Assembly (NCBI RefSeq): GCF_910592395.1
Contig: NC_088308.1
Span: 10,183,001-10,247,000 of the forward strand
Source of the DNA: Lineus longissimus
Taxonomy: Eukaryota > Nemertea > Pilidiophora > Heteronemertea > Lineidae
DNA: 64,000 nt
Direction: 5' to 3'
In this document: piece by piece, positions 20,943 to 33,100 of the stretch
How the letters are laid out: the number at the start of each line of letters is the position of its first letter
Position numbering within the stretch: the stretch's first letter is position 1
Translations under genes and position numbers: made by a program
The notes under the pieces: model-generated
Seen by the model: the letters and a program-made list of their open reading frames with translations, nothing else
What the model was told of the DNA's origin: nothing
Database searches by the model: none

Positions 20943-21396
20943 GACTATGGCTAAGAGCCAGGCTGGTCAGATTAAGTTACCTAAAATCCCCGACAGAGGC
21001 CTCTTCATTTTAGCAGAACATCGAAACTACTCACGCTTGTAGTACGAGGAAAATAGAACAACCCTATGATTAGTTTAAGGTGATTTCTGGCAAACAACAG
21101 TGACCAATCAGCAACGTCCAAGAATCTCTGACCAATTTCTGAAAAGTATGAGGGGATTTTGCTGCTGACGAACAGGAGCCCCCTTTTCATGGCCTAGCTT
21201 CGTCAGTTCAGGATGCAGTCCAGTATCAATATGCGTGAGTGGCGACCCTTGCAGAGAAAATGATAAAACTACCAAGGTTCCCCACTTTCAGAACTATATG
21301 TCCTCTTTAGTTGTGCCATCCCAAGAAATAAACGATGTGTATATATTGATAAAGGTTTTTAATTATCTTAAACGTCTTGGCATTAGAAAACGAATA
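20943..21396. other. no gene seen
   Basis: Short overlapping frames only. I recognise neither a repeat nor a motif. Confidence 0.35.
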
Positions 21397-23060
21397 CTCA
21401 CATTTGGCAATACAGACTTTATAGAAGACCAAGTCACAACCTCAACATTTGGCAATAATATTACAGCCTTAGAACTATGGAAGACAAAGTTACGACCTCA
21501 ACATTTGGCAATATTGTAGCCTTAGAATATGGAAGACAAAGTCACAACCCAAAAAATTGGCAATACTGTAGCCTTAGAATTATAGGAGACAAAGTCACAA
21601 CCTCAACATTTGGCAATACTGCAGCCTTAGGATTATGGAAGATAAAGTCACAAGGTCAACATTTGGCAATACTGCAGCCTTAGGATTATGGAAGATAAAG
21701 TCACAAAGTCAATATTTGGCTATACTACATACAGCCTTAGAATTATTGCAGACAAAGTCACAACGTCAATATTTGGCAAGCATTAGAAGTTTAGACGACA
21801 CAGTGACAACCTCAACATTTGGCGATATTATATCCTTATAATTATGAAAACCAAGTCACAACCTCAATACATGTACTGAGCAATACTACAGCCTAATAAT
21901 TATGGAAGACCAAGTCGCAACCTTAATAGTTGGCAATACTACAACCTTAGAAGTTTAGAAAACACAGTCACAGCTTCAACATGTGGCGATACTTCAGCCT
22001 CAGAATTATAGAATACAAAGTCACAACCTCAACATTTGGAAATACTACAGCCTTAGAATTATAGAAGACAAAGTCACAACCTCAACATTTGGCAATACTG
22101 CAGCCTTAGAATTATGGTAGACAAATTTACAACCTCAATATTTGGCTATACTACAGCCTTAGAATAATGGTAGACAAATTCACAACCTCAATGTTTGGCT
22201 ATACCTGAGAATTATTGGTAGCCTCAGAATTATAGAAGACAAAGTCACACCCTCAACATTAGGCAATACTACAGCCTTAGAATTATAGAACACAAAGTCA
22301 CAACCTCAACATTTGGCAATACTAAAGCCTTAGAATTATAGAAGACAAAGTCACAACCTCAACATTTGGCAATACTGCAGCCTTAGAATTATGGTAGACA
22401 AAGTCACAACCTCAACATTAGGCAATACTACAGCCTTAGAATTATAGAAGACAAAGTCACAACCTCAACATTAGGCAATACTATACAGCCTAAGAATTAT
22501 AGAAGACAAAGTCACAACCTCAACATTAGGCAATACTACAGCCTTAGAATGATAGAAGACAAAGTCACAACCTCAGCATTTGGCAATACAACAGCCTTAG
22601 AATTATAGAAGACAAAGTCACAGCCTCAACATTTGGCAATACTGCAGCCTTAGAATTATAGAAGGCAACGTCACAACCTCAACATTTGGCAATACTGCAG
22701 CCTTAGAATTACGGTAGACAAATTCACAACCTCAATATTTGGTTATACTACAGCCTTAGAATTATAGAAGATAAAGTCACAACCTCAACATTTGGCAATA
22801 CCTCAGCCTTAGAATTATAGAAGACAAAATCACAACCTCAACATTTGGCAATACTGCAGCCTTAGGATTATAGAAGACAAAGTCACAACCTCAATATTTG
22901 GCAATACTACAGCCTTAGAATTATAGAAGACAAAGTCACAACCTCAACATTTGGCAATACTGCAGCCTTAGAATTATGGTAGACAAATTCACAACCTCAC
23001 CATTTGGCTATACTACAGCCTTAACAATATTATGGAAGGCAAAGTCACATCAACATAGTT
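21397..23060. repeat. 53-bp minisatellite, about 30 copies
   Basis: The consensus unit reads GAAGACAAAGTCACAACCTC then AACATTTGGCAATACTACAG then CCTTAGAATTATA (53 bp). Units vary by substitutions and a few indels; variants such as ATAT-for-ACAT, GGTAGACAAATTC and TGCAGCC recur in several units, indicating spread by unit duplication. Because 53 is not divisible by three, a protein-coding role is unlikely and the small frames across it drift in frame. Units are directly adjacent with no unique spacers. Confidence 0.95.
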
Positions 23061-23338
23061 TCAAACAACCTGGGTTGGATTTTGACCACAGCCGATTGAT
23101 CAAAGCTACAGTGTTGCATCCTCGACATACTGAGGATACTGTCATCTTAAGACAAACTCCAGAATCTCTCAAGCGGACAGATATTCTGAATAAACCCTGG
23201 ATTTCGTCGACTTTTATATCTAGAACAGACAGCACAGGACGAGAAGGACCTCCCTTTTGGGAGCAATTATTAAAATGGATCAGGAAAGGCCTTTGACATT
23301 TGGTGTCAAATTATCCTCGTTCTCTCTGGAAAACAATG

Positions 23339-23407
23339 ATGTACCTCTCTGGATATGCTCCACCTCTCTGGATATGCTCCACCTCTCTGGAAATGCTCCA
23401 CTTCTCC
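23339..23407. repeat. 19-bp tandem repeat, about 3.5 copies
   Basis: Unit CTCTCTGGATATGCTCCAC, the third copy with GGAAATGCT and the last degenerate (TTCTCCGGAAATCC). Confidence 0.85.
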
Positions 23408-24299
23408 GGAAATCCTGGCTACAATATCAAAAGATGCAGAAATATGTATATACCTAACTGTGCATGGACCAGACAACAGGCAGTAGAGGGCTTCTGTCAT
23501 ATTAGTGTGCCAATCATTTTTGCGTTTACAAAAAAAGCCGCGAAAACTTATGGTTGTGAAAAAGATGATTCAGAAATAGTGGTCAAAACACTGATTTAAA
23601 GGTACAACTTTGTTTCAATTTCACTAAACCGCGAAATGATATGAACATAAATATTTCAGTGTTTGCAGTATTCAAAGTTGTCTGGGGTTAGAGATGTTGG
23701 TTTTTCCAACCAATTCAAACAAGGAATCTCCACAACGTTCGAGGCCAATAAAAACTCAATAAAGATATTCGTCTATAAATATTTATTGTTAATCATCTGC
23801 AATCAATTCTGCTATGGGAAAAGGGAGCCATACATTTATGCCACCAATGCTGAACAGTATCAGAAATTACTGCACAATACCATGCCTTTATCTTTTAAGC
23901 ATTTGACGACAAACAATTTGCTTAATTGTGCAGTTCTTTCTGTCCCACTCGAAGTAAATCAATCAATCATGCAAGTTTCAATGCACATCTTGCACTCCCC
24001 TTCTAAAGCTACTGACACAACGTCACTACGAAAATGTTGAAGTCAAGTAGCGAAATCTTGTTCTTGCATTACAGAATGGTTTTGACGACTTGGTCTCCGA
24101 TGTTCATTTTGTCTGTCATATCTGATGTCATAGCCTTACATCATAACATTTCAGTCCTGTCATTAGAGAATCTTACCCATGATGGGACTTACAAGACGTA
24201 CATTGACAGGCGCAATATAATTGAGTAAGAACAAGAAGATTTGTGTCTTAATTGATGCACAGAGGTGTTTATACCTTAGAGTAACCAAGGTTGGTTACT
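23408..24299. other. no gene seen
   Basis: Holds a 125-codon frame (23663-24040) with no recognisable domain and no flanking splice signals that I trust. Otherwise featureless. Confidence 0.3.
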
Positions 24300-24630
24300 C
24301 GAAGGTGTCACCAAGCCTCCATAAAGTCCTTCAATCGAAGCATCTTTCAAATATTTTACTTGTAGAATGCTTCAAGTCTGTCACCCGAAGCATCCTGAAA
24401 GTCTTCCGCTTAAAGAAATGCACCCTTCAAGTCTTTTTACTCAAAGCAATGCATCCTTCAGGTCTTTTACTTAAAGAAATGCATTCTCCTAGTCTTTCAC
24501 TTGAAGCAGCAAATCCTTCAAGTCTTTCACTCAAAGCAATGCTCCTTCAGGTCTTTCACTTGAAGCAATGAATCTTTCAAGTCTTTTACTTGAACTCTTT
24601 CACTCGGAGCAATCTTTAAGTCTTCCATAA
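24300..24630. repeat. degenerate ~30-bp tandem repeat
   Basis: Repeated units of the type CCTTCAAGTCTTTCACTTGAAGCAATGCA, with GAAGCA/AAAGCA/AAAGAAATGCA variants, ten or so copies. CTTCAAG and CTTGAAG within a unit make small hairpins. Confidence 0.75.
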
Positions 24631-24665
24631 AAAAGAAATTGCTACTTTTTTCACTGTTTAAAGGG

Positions 24666-24821
24666 GTACGCCGTTCGTAATACTTGTGGTCCAGTTGAAT
24701 AGAAATTCATGAATACACAATGCCGTAGTATAGTTAATTGAAATTTAGTACAGTATGTATTTCCGCAATTGGACATTTCAAAATTCAATTACAACTTCAA
24801 AATTTTTAATGTACGGCGTAG
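24666..24821. repeat. MITE with ACGCCGTTCGT termini, copy 2
   Basis: GTACGCCGTTCGTAATACTTGTGGTCCAGTTGAATAG at the left, TTTTTAATGTACGGCGTA at the right. Shorter than copy 1 by an internal deletion. Confidence 0.7.
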
Positions 24822-24869
24822 GCCTTAAACAGAGAGATTGTCAGAAACGTAAAAAGTTCTATAATTTAA

Positions 24870-25266
24870 CTCTTTCAGTGCCCAGGATTTGGGCATTTTG
24901 GCATTGTCACTACCCAAAATCTCACAAAAATAATTGAGATACACTCATCAAAATTCTTCAAAACCTTTGTCTTTACCTCCTGTTCAATAAAACAGCAGTA
25001 ATAAGTAGGGGCATACTAGGATTATGTTCTAAATTTTTTTGAGGGAGTGGTATTTTTGGCCGATTTTCACCATTTTTCACCTAAAATGAGGGGTGGCGAA
25101 CCCCACCCCACCCTCTCAGTCGAAATAATTATTCAATTTGGACGCCCCAGGCCAGAGAAACCATATGAACCACATTTGAGTAGCTGGGGACATCTGGTGT
25201 CGTCTGGAGGAACTAAAATACCTTAATATTTAGGACGTACATGTACGTCCTTGGGCACTGAAAGAG
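24870..25266. mobile_element. 397-bp piggyBac-type MITE flanked by TTAA
   Basis: Terminal inverted repeats CTCTTTCAGTGCCCA.../...TGGGCACTGAAAGAG are flanked on both sides by TTAA (24866-24869 and 25267-25270), the tetranucleotide duplicated by piggyBac-superfamily transposases. The right end carries the palindrome GGACGTACATGTACGTCC. No transposase remains. Superfamily call rests on the TTAA target and termini. Confidence 0.75.
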
Positions 25267-25270
25267 TTAA

Positions 25271-26887
25271 GTATCTACGCACTTAATACCTAATATACAC
25301 CTTTCCCATTATACACAGAAATAAATGCACATGCTATCAAGAATATATTATTTTGTTAAATTCATTCTAATAGCGATAGTTTGTTCATGATTTAATAATC
25401 TCTCTTTCGCACACTTCCTTCACACATTTTAATAGTCCAAGTATCTTTTGAATGTGACAGACCATGCTGGAATGTTAAACAAAAACATAAAGGTTCCAGA
25501 TAATTGGAACTACTCCAAATCAATAGTCCCAAGAAATTTAACGTTAGATGGCGTTGGAGCTGGTCTGTGACAGGCATCTTCTATGGTAGACCAAATAGCT
25601 CGCAGTTGTACACCACAATAATAGCTCAGTTTGAAATCAATGCGTGGTTTCAACATTACCAGATGCATGGTTATTTCCATTTAAAAAACATTGTTCAATT
25701 AATCGAACCTCTGCCGTACGAAGAAGACCTAAGTTGCAACACCTACAACAGCATGATTGGAAAACAAAAGGTTGGTAAATTCAATCAACATTGATTGATG
25801 CCTGAAAATGGCTTAAATCAGCTGATTTGATGCATTTGAGAATTAGCCAGCTGAAGAGGAGCAATTGTAGTCGGCACCAGCACAACTCATTCAGCAGGTT
25901 TTCCAATAACATCACCTCACGCACAAGTAGGAATTTCAGTTTCAAAAGCAGAAATTCCGAATACTTGGGAATGCTAAAAGTAGTTTTAAAAGACCTTCGA
26001 TAACTAATTTTCCAGACAGAACTGAAAGTTGAAACTTCCCCAAATGTTGACAATTCCCCCGAAGTGAAATATGCAAAAAGTCATGGTTATGCACTAAAGC
26101 CCAGGCAGGCAGAAGCAAGTGATGAGTTATACTGTTGCCCTGCAATCTACTGGGAGAAAAAGAACACATTATATCCTTCAACCCTTCAGCCCTCCCACGA
26201 CCATGGACGCCTGCAGCTTTTCCCTTCAAACGCCTGTGGATGTCTGCGATTTAGGGGTGACATCTGACGTCACAGTGCTGAATCTAAACATTGTTCTACT
26301 TGAGCTGATCTTCGGAGTCGAACTTCTTTTCAGTCATTGAGTTATCCGGTTACTGACGAATAATACTAAACATTTCATGTTGAAATTGCTCATTTTTAGG
26401 CATTTTTCTGAAGGAATAGATGGAAAAACCATTAAAACGATGGAGTACTATTGAAGGGTTAAAGGGGCACTTCCAGACGGGACGAACCATCAAAACGTGA
26501 TGTCATGTTGTACATTGTAGCTGACGTTAAGGGCTCCATCAAATGGAAAACAAGACCACACCCAAATTGACCTTGGTCTTGATCAGTCCAGATTGATCCT
26601 ACTCCAGAGACAGTACACTTTTTCTCCCAGATTAGACCAGATCACATTCGTGCATGTTATATACTTGGCAGAAAAATTTGGATCAATCAGAATTGATCCA
26701 GATGAGTTTGGTTCAATGTTGCTGTTAAAGAAATACATGTAGCATGCAAGCAATAGTTCCTACAGTATCATGACTCAGAGAAGTAAAGATTCATCAAATT
26801 ATCAAAACCAACAGACAACATATTTTCAATTGTGGAATGTTAACATTTTCAAATATTTTGAGCCCAATTTTACAAAAATACCCTACT
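25271..26887. other. intergenic stretch downstream of the fucosidase gene
   Basis: No supported exon. Around 26560-26720 are loosely repeated GATCAATC/GATTGATCC words. Several 60-100-codon frames occur on both strands and are mutually exclusive. Confidence 0.35.
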
Positions 26888-26893
26888 TTTATT
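26888..26893 (-). terminator. candidate polyadenylation signal AATAAA of the fucosidase gene
   Basis: Canonical AATAAA on the minus strand about 15 bases after the stop codon. It is unusually near the stop; a further downstream site may be used instead. Confidence 0.4.
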
Positions 26894-26907
26894 TATACAG
26901 AGACATT

Positions 26908-27196
26908 CTAATTTTTGTTGAAGTACAGAGTAGTATCAGACGAAGCAAGGTTGGTAAGTTTAAGTGTCCAGGCCCACTCGCAAGGCATCTGGCTGACCGG
27001 AATGTAAGGGAACTTGACCACAATTCCGTTGGGAGACCTCTTCTGCCATTTAATGGGCTGGCCCTTGTAACCAAGCAGGCTGACTGTCGTTGTTGGGGTA
27101 GCTGTGGGGACGGCAAGATTTAGGGTGTTGTTCTTGGGCCAGTCAAGGAAGATTGCATAGGCGTTCGAGCTGTTTGAGGATTTCTTCTGAGTGAAC
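26908..27196 (-). CDS. fucosidase coding exon 8
   Basis: 289 nt including the TAG stop at 26910-26908, acceptor TTCCAG. Encodes the C-terminal beta-sandwich with [17 protein letters not shown] and [12 protein letters not shown]. Confidence 0.95.
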
Positions 27197-30100
27197 CTGG
27201 AAATGGAGAAAAAAACATGAAAGACTATTACTTTGATTTAACACTTTAGATTAATACACACTGATAATATAAATTTCAACAATGCTGTTGTGTAGACATA
27301 CATGCAAACAGATGTACATGTATTATGAATCCCATGTTACAGCTAATTTCAAGCACGTTTTTGGAAGAAACTGTTTTCCCAATGCATGACCAGTAACTGT
27401 AGGATCCAAAATCAGCATGACAGGCATGTCAATGCATGACCAAAAATTTCATGGAGGGAAAAACTCGGTCAACTCCATGCAAGATTAATGAAACAGCCAG
27501 GGGCCATTGTGCTCACCGTCTAGATATTTGGTGGTTAGGAATTTATCCTGGTTAAGAAACATGCTACATGTATGGTATATAGGTCAAACCAAAGTCTGAT
27601 ATGTGATGTATCCTTGCTAGGAGAACCTACCATAAAAATTTTATCGAAAACAAGTCACTCATAAGAGAGACATCACACTTTTTAGGTTTCCACTTCTGGC
27701 CCCTTGGTTGCCAAGTCAAGAATCAGATAGAACCGAAATTCATTGTCAGAGGTCACCTGGCCTGGGGGGGGGGGGGTCGTGTGCACAAAGTTTCAAGCTC
27801 ATAGCTTTAGCGGTTAAGAAATGTGCCACTGGTTTTGAAACAGGACACAGATGACGACGGACACAGCAGTGTTATATAGGCCAAAAATTTTGGACTTGCC
27901 GAAGCAAAGAAAGTCTTTGTGAACCTCCAATAATTTTCTTTTTAACTCTACCAGTAGCCAACCAAGGAAAAATAGCCATGCACTGATACAAAATATGGCT
28001 CTTGAAAAAACTGCCAAGCCAGTTTCATTAACTTTGTTGAACAGACTCATCGGGTATAACTGGATGCCTAAAGCACCAGTAAATGCATTAAAAAGTGACA
28101 CTCTTCCAACCAGCCAGTGCACAGCACAGCGTTGAGATTGCATTGTGAGCCTCATGAATACATTTTTTTTCACAACATTTCTCTTGGATCGATGGTAACA
28201 ACTGCGGCGACAACGAAATTGACAATAAATAATCATGATAGGCTGCTGCATGACACATTTGCAAGCCTTAATGATCAGACTGTCACAGCTGGACCATCAG
28301 TATAAATAATTGTCTTGAAGGACTCGTGATTTTACAACAGTTATGAAAACGGACAGCAAACCTATAGTATACAAATAGCTCCAAAGCCCAGGTTAAGTCA
28401 GGTTAAAAGTTCAAACTCCCTGTACTTCTGGCCCACAGCCTGTGCTGCCAAATTTAACCCCATTTGATTGTTGTTCACAGCCCCAGTTCTTCTTCTACTT
28501 TTTTTGCATTCTCAATCTATTCAGACGGACAGTCCAGTTCATTCTCTAGTACATGTAGTTATTGATGTCCATTATTAATGAGTTGCATAGCACCCAAGTC
28601 ATTCACAAAACCGGCAAGATGTTACCGTCTCCAGCATGCCATTTTCCCATAGCTGGGGATTGGAATAGTGAGAGTCAGGGTATTTCTACAAAAAGATGGG
28701 CCTGCACACTGCACCATCAGTGTTCCAGTCAACTCCAAACAGGCAAGATGCATCCACCCCTGGCGTGTCATTCGTCCACAGCTGGGAATTGAATTGGTGA
28801 GATCCATACACAGGACTTGGGCCTGCACACTCCCACCTTAAAGGTTTCCCTCTACTCCAAGATTTTCTATCTGAGTTTCCCCCTCCAAGACTGAATGCCA
28901 AACGAGGCAACGGAGGCCAGCCTCTCCCATGTCCCAGTTTACCCTGACTGGGTGAGACCTCGTCTCTGAGAAAGTGCACTGCCTGCTATTTCATAATAAC
29001 AGTACGTGCAAGTCGAAATCAAAACCCTGTGACAAACATTACGACAGACACCAGACCTAGTCATCTCGCCTTATAACAAGAGTATTTCATTTGGTTAACT
29101 GATAATAACTGATCTTGATGGCCTAGTGGTTAATGCGTCTGCCCACTGAACGGAAGTCCAAAGGACAGTGGCCAGAAATGAAGTGATGGAAACTCACCAG
29201 ACGCCGGGAGTAAGAGTATCGTTTTGATGGGTCCACGGCTTAGTCCCATATATTGCATCACCATTCACTTTCAGCCAATCACCCATTCCTCTCAGGCGCT
29301 CCTCGAAGATCGGCACAATCCTACCATCATGGGTTGGCCCAATGTTCATGAGAAGATTTCCACCACAACTGAAAGTAAAAAACTTCTTGTTCAGGATTTA
29401 GGTATCACTACTAATCAGATATTCACTGAGGAAGATAATCAATCCTTAAATGGTGTTTTTATTGGTGTCACTGTCGGGCGAATTGTCTGCCAAACGGTAA
29501 AATAATTATTATGTGCCTGACACCCAGAATTTACTGTCGGACATGTTAGGCTTTGTGCCGCACAAAGTCTGGCAGCAACTAACTCACCAGTGGGTGTCAG
29601 ATCAGTTTTGTGCCAGGCAAATTGTGAACAGAAAGTGTTCTCCAAAATATCTCAGAAGAATAGACATAATCAGTCTGCCAAATTTCTGTGCTGAGTGACC
29701 CAATTCATTACTTGTTTACAAATAAATCATCTGCAAAATTTCTTTTGCAGTTTGTAAGAATCTCAAAACTGTGAGTGCATATATCTCAAAATGACATCAA
29801 TCACAGCAGATAGGGAACTTGAAGATTTTTCTGTTGAAATTTCACAAATGATATAACTGAATTGATCTTAACTGAATCAAAGACATTGACAGAGTTTTTG
29901 ACAAAACTTGTTCATTGATATATGTGACCTAATATTATACAAGCCTGAAAATAGGTAAGGGAAGCAAGATCATTGAGTGATTGAGCTTACCTCACTGTCT
30001 CGACAAGTTCTTTAGTAAGGTCATCCATGGTAAGATAGTCTGATAGCTTAGCATTCCGCCTGTATCCCCAAGACCCACGGTCGATGGTCATACAATTTTC

Positions 30101-33100
30101 CCACTTGTGTTTTTGAAGCACACCTAAATTCCAAGTAGATAACAATTGTTATTGAAGTAGCACACCTAAATTCAGAAGAAAACATCACAAATGTTACATT
30201 AAAGTATGATTCGCAGATGTGTTGTTGGCATCCTTTAGGGCTCTGGCGAAATAAGAAAGGGAGGAATTGGGAAGGGGCAGAATGGAAAGTGGTGAAATTG
30301 GAATAGATTGGGGGCAAAATGGGAAGGGGCGAAATGGGAATAGACTATTTTTCCTGCACTGCCATCCATGACGTACCAGGGTTGAACCCATCAGGCCCAC
30401 TGTAGAATCCACCATGACGTATTTATACTACCCCAGCGATCATTTGTAATAACCGTATCTTTAAAAGTACTGAAATGAGAAAGTGACACGTTTACATACC
30501 GGGGTTGTATCTGTCTGAACAAGTATAGTAGCCTCCGTGATGGCACATCACACCCTGACCCCATCTGTCATTTGTCACAACAGTATCTTTCACGGGACTG
30601 AAATACGGAAACATACCATTACGATTACATCTTGGTATGCCTACATGTAATTCTATTTCAGTGACTGTAAAGATGGTTTTAAAATTTAAGGTGCAATAGT
30701 TCTAAAAGATCTTGTAGTATCACTAGGAGTTCAGGATTTTATGCCATACTGGTAATTGACTGATCAGGATTGTATGCTACTGGTAATTGACTGTTCAGGA
30801 TTTATGCTGTACTGGTAATTGACTAAACAACAGAAGGAAGGACAGACATCCACTCTGCTATTGCAGTATGACTGACTGAACTGGTGTCTCATGCTTATTG
30901 GCTACGAGCCAATAAGTGTGATCAGCCGAATTTGGATTAAAAAAACATCTTCAACTTGCCAATAGCACCACCCTTGGGTTTTCATGATTCTCAATACTCA
31001 ACTAGGTAATAGCGAATTAAAATAGTCAGAATTTTAAATAGTCATATTCAGAGCAGTCGGAACCCCAGTCTCGCACTAATGTCTGGTCGCCAGTTTGTCC
31101 TCCACAGGCTTAGGTAAGTGATGCACCGTTTCAGAGACTCCATGACAATCTGGAGGGATTTTGTCGAGACTGATAATAGTGACAGTCAATGCTTTGAGAC
31201 AGACCTAAGTCAGTGTAGAGCACTATGTCAAAACAGCGATTAACTTATTCTGGATATCAGCTTCCATACCTTTCATTGTACAACCAAGCCAAGAACTCTG
31301 TGCTGTTCCAGTAGGTGTCCGGGGCCCCCCAATCACCATCTGACCAGATCACCTCCGGTTTAAACGCATTCACTATTTCAATGAGCTCGGGCATGCACTT
31401 GGTCTGAAAAAATAAATCAGTAAGTCTCACTACCATTAAATTTGAAGTATCCTTTTTAAAACACTGAATGGACACCCTGAAGATTTTGTAATATTTGTTT
31501 AAAGGAGAAAAATTATGTTAATTATCTAAACTTTTAGCTTTAAGTACAGATGCCAAATCAACGGTAAACACAAACATTTGTTTTCCTAAGATGTGGCCTT
31601 AGAAAACTGACTATTCATGCACATACAACATACAGGACAAAGATAAAAACAGATGATGTAACATTAACAATGTACAATCTCTGGCATAGTTGATTGTTGC
31701 TATTCAATTTGACCTCTCTAATCAGGACATCTCTCTATTAAGGACTGCATTTGGCAGTCCATAGGGTGTCCCTCAAAGAGAGGTTCAGCTGCACATGGTC
31801 ACCTGCAGGACATTAGACAGCGACAGAGATAAACTTTGTGACATGTGTTGTTCTGAACAGCTTTTTCAAGAAGTCAATGGGCACCCTGAACAATCGATTC
31901 CCCACATTGCCGAGCATCTTAATATCAGGCCTTCCAGTTTGCCGAGCTTGCCTGTCCTGGGAAAGGAAATATTAATTAAGAAAGTTAGAAAAACTGTGTT
32001 TTTGGGTCTCTCAACGAAATATTGTTGCGTTTATCTGGTAATAAGGTTCTTCTCGCATGATTTGCATCAAATAAGACAAAAATGCACTCTGCTGGTTTGT
32101 CCTATGGAAAGTGAACAAATTGTGAATTACGCATGGATTCATTTGTGTGTGCACCACAGAGTAACCCGCTGGTTAATTTACCTCCAAATTTAGTGCATAT
32201 TATGATGACATAATTGTCTATGTTACCAGATGGACAGAGATTACTTCAAAACATTTACCAACGAGTGTCCATTTTGGATGTTTTTCTTTTGAGGCAGCCA
32301 ATCTCCAAGGCCTCAAGAAGCACTATCCAGGGCAGTCTGCTCGGTATGTGGGAAGGCCTGATAAGATGCTCGGCAATTTGGAGAACTCATTCTCCAGGGT
32401 GATGGGAATCAGTAACTTTATATCTTTAGGCAATATCTTGTTTGTAGGTTGCAACAATTTGACTGCTTACCCTCACGAAGTCCTGGGTTTTAAACTTGGC
32501 ACTCTGGTCAGCCAGGTAAACAGGGTTGAACCACTCAAAGAGGGAATGGTACAAACCAAAATGTATGTCCGTCTTCTTCCGAATAGAAGCCGCCAGGTCA
32601 CCTGGAATTCGTAAAAATATATTTATAAGAGTGAAACAAGACGCATGACAATTCCATCTACACAAAAAGAATACCTTGCATTAGTGATGACATGATATAC
32701 TTTCATCATAAACCCCGTGAATTGATCTGGCAGAAAAGACCACGAAACCTCCCAATGCCTCAAAAATCAATTTAAATTCATCCAAATTTATGGACAGTGC
32801 ACCGGGGCCGGCTTTTAGTCACCACTGCTCTTCATAACTTTGCGTAGTTTATTTGAGAAAAATGTGCGAAAGATGCGTGAAACATTTATCGCATGACCTG
32901 GGCGTGCAATATGAAGGTCCAATAAAGAAATCTGTATTGCACAAGAATGCTTGAGATGATTTGTCGTCCAATCCGTGCTCTGTTGGTTGAAAAACCATCC
33001 GCTTTGGCGTAATTTTTACTGTTGTCCTTTTTAGCTCACCTCTTAGCAGAGGTGAGCTTATCCCATACCGTGGCGTCCGTCGTCCGTCGTCGTCGTCGTC

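Noticed and set aside
21397-23060. Regular direct repeats resembling a CRISPR array
   Set aside because: The 53-bp units follow one another without unique spacers, and the DNA is plainly animal.
22976-23296. 106-codon frame at the end of the minisatellite
   Set aside because: Begins inside repeat units whose period is not a multiple of three; no domain.
23663-24040. 125-codon frame
   Set aside because: No recognisable motif; may be chance.
24221-24571. 116-codon frame with repeated K/L-rich motifs
   Set aside because: Translation of a degenerate ~30-bp tandem repeat.
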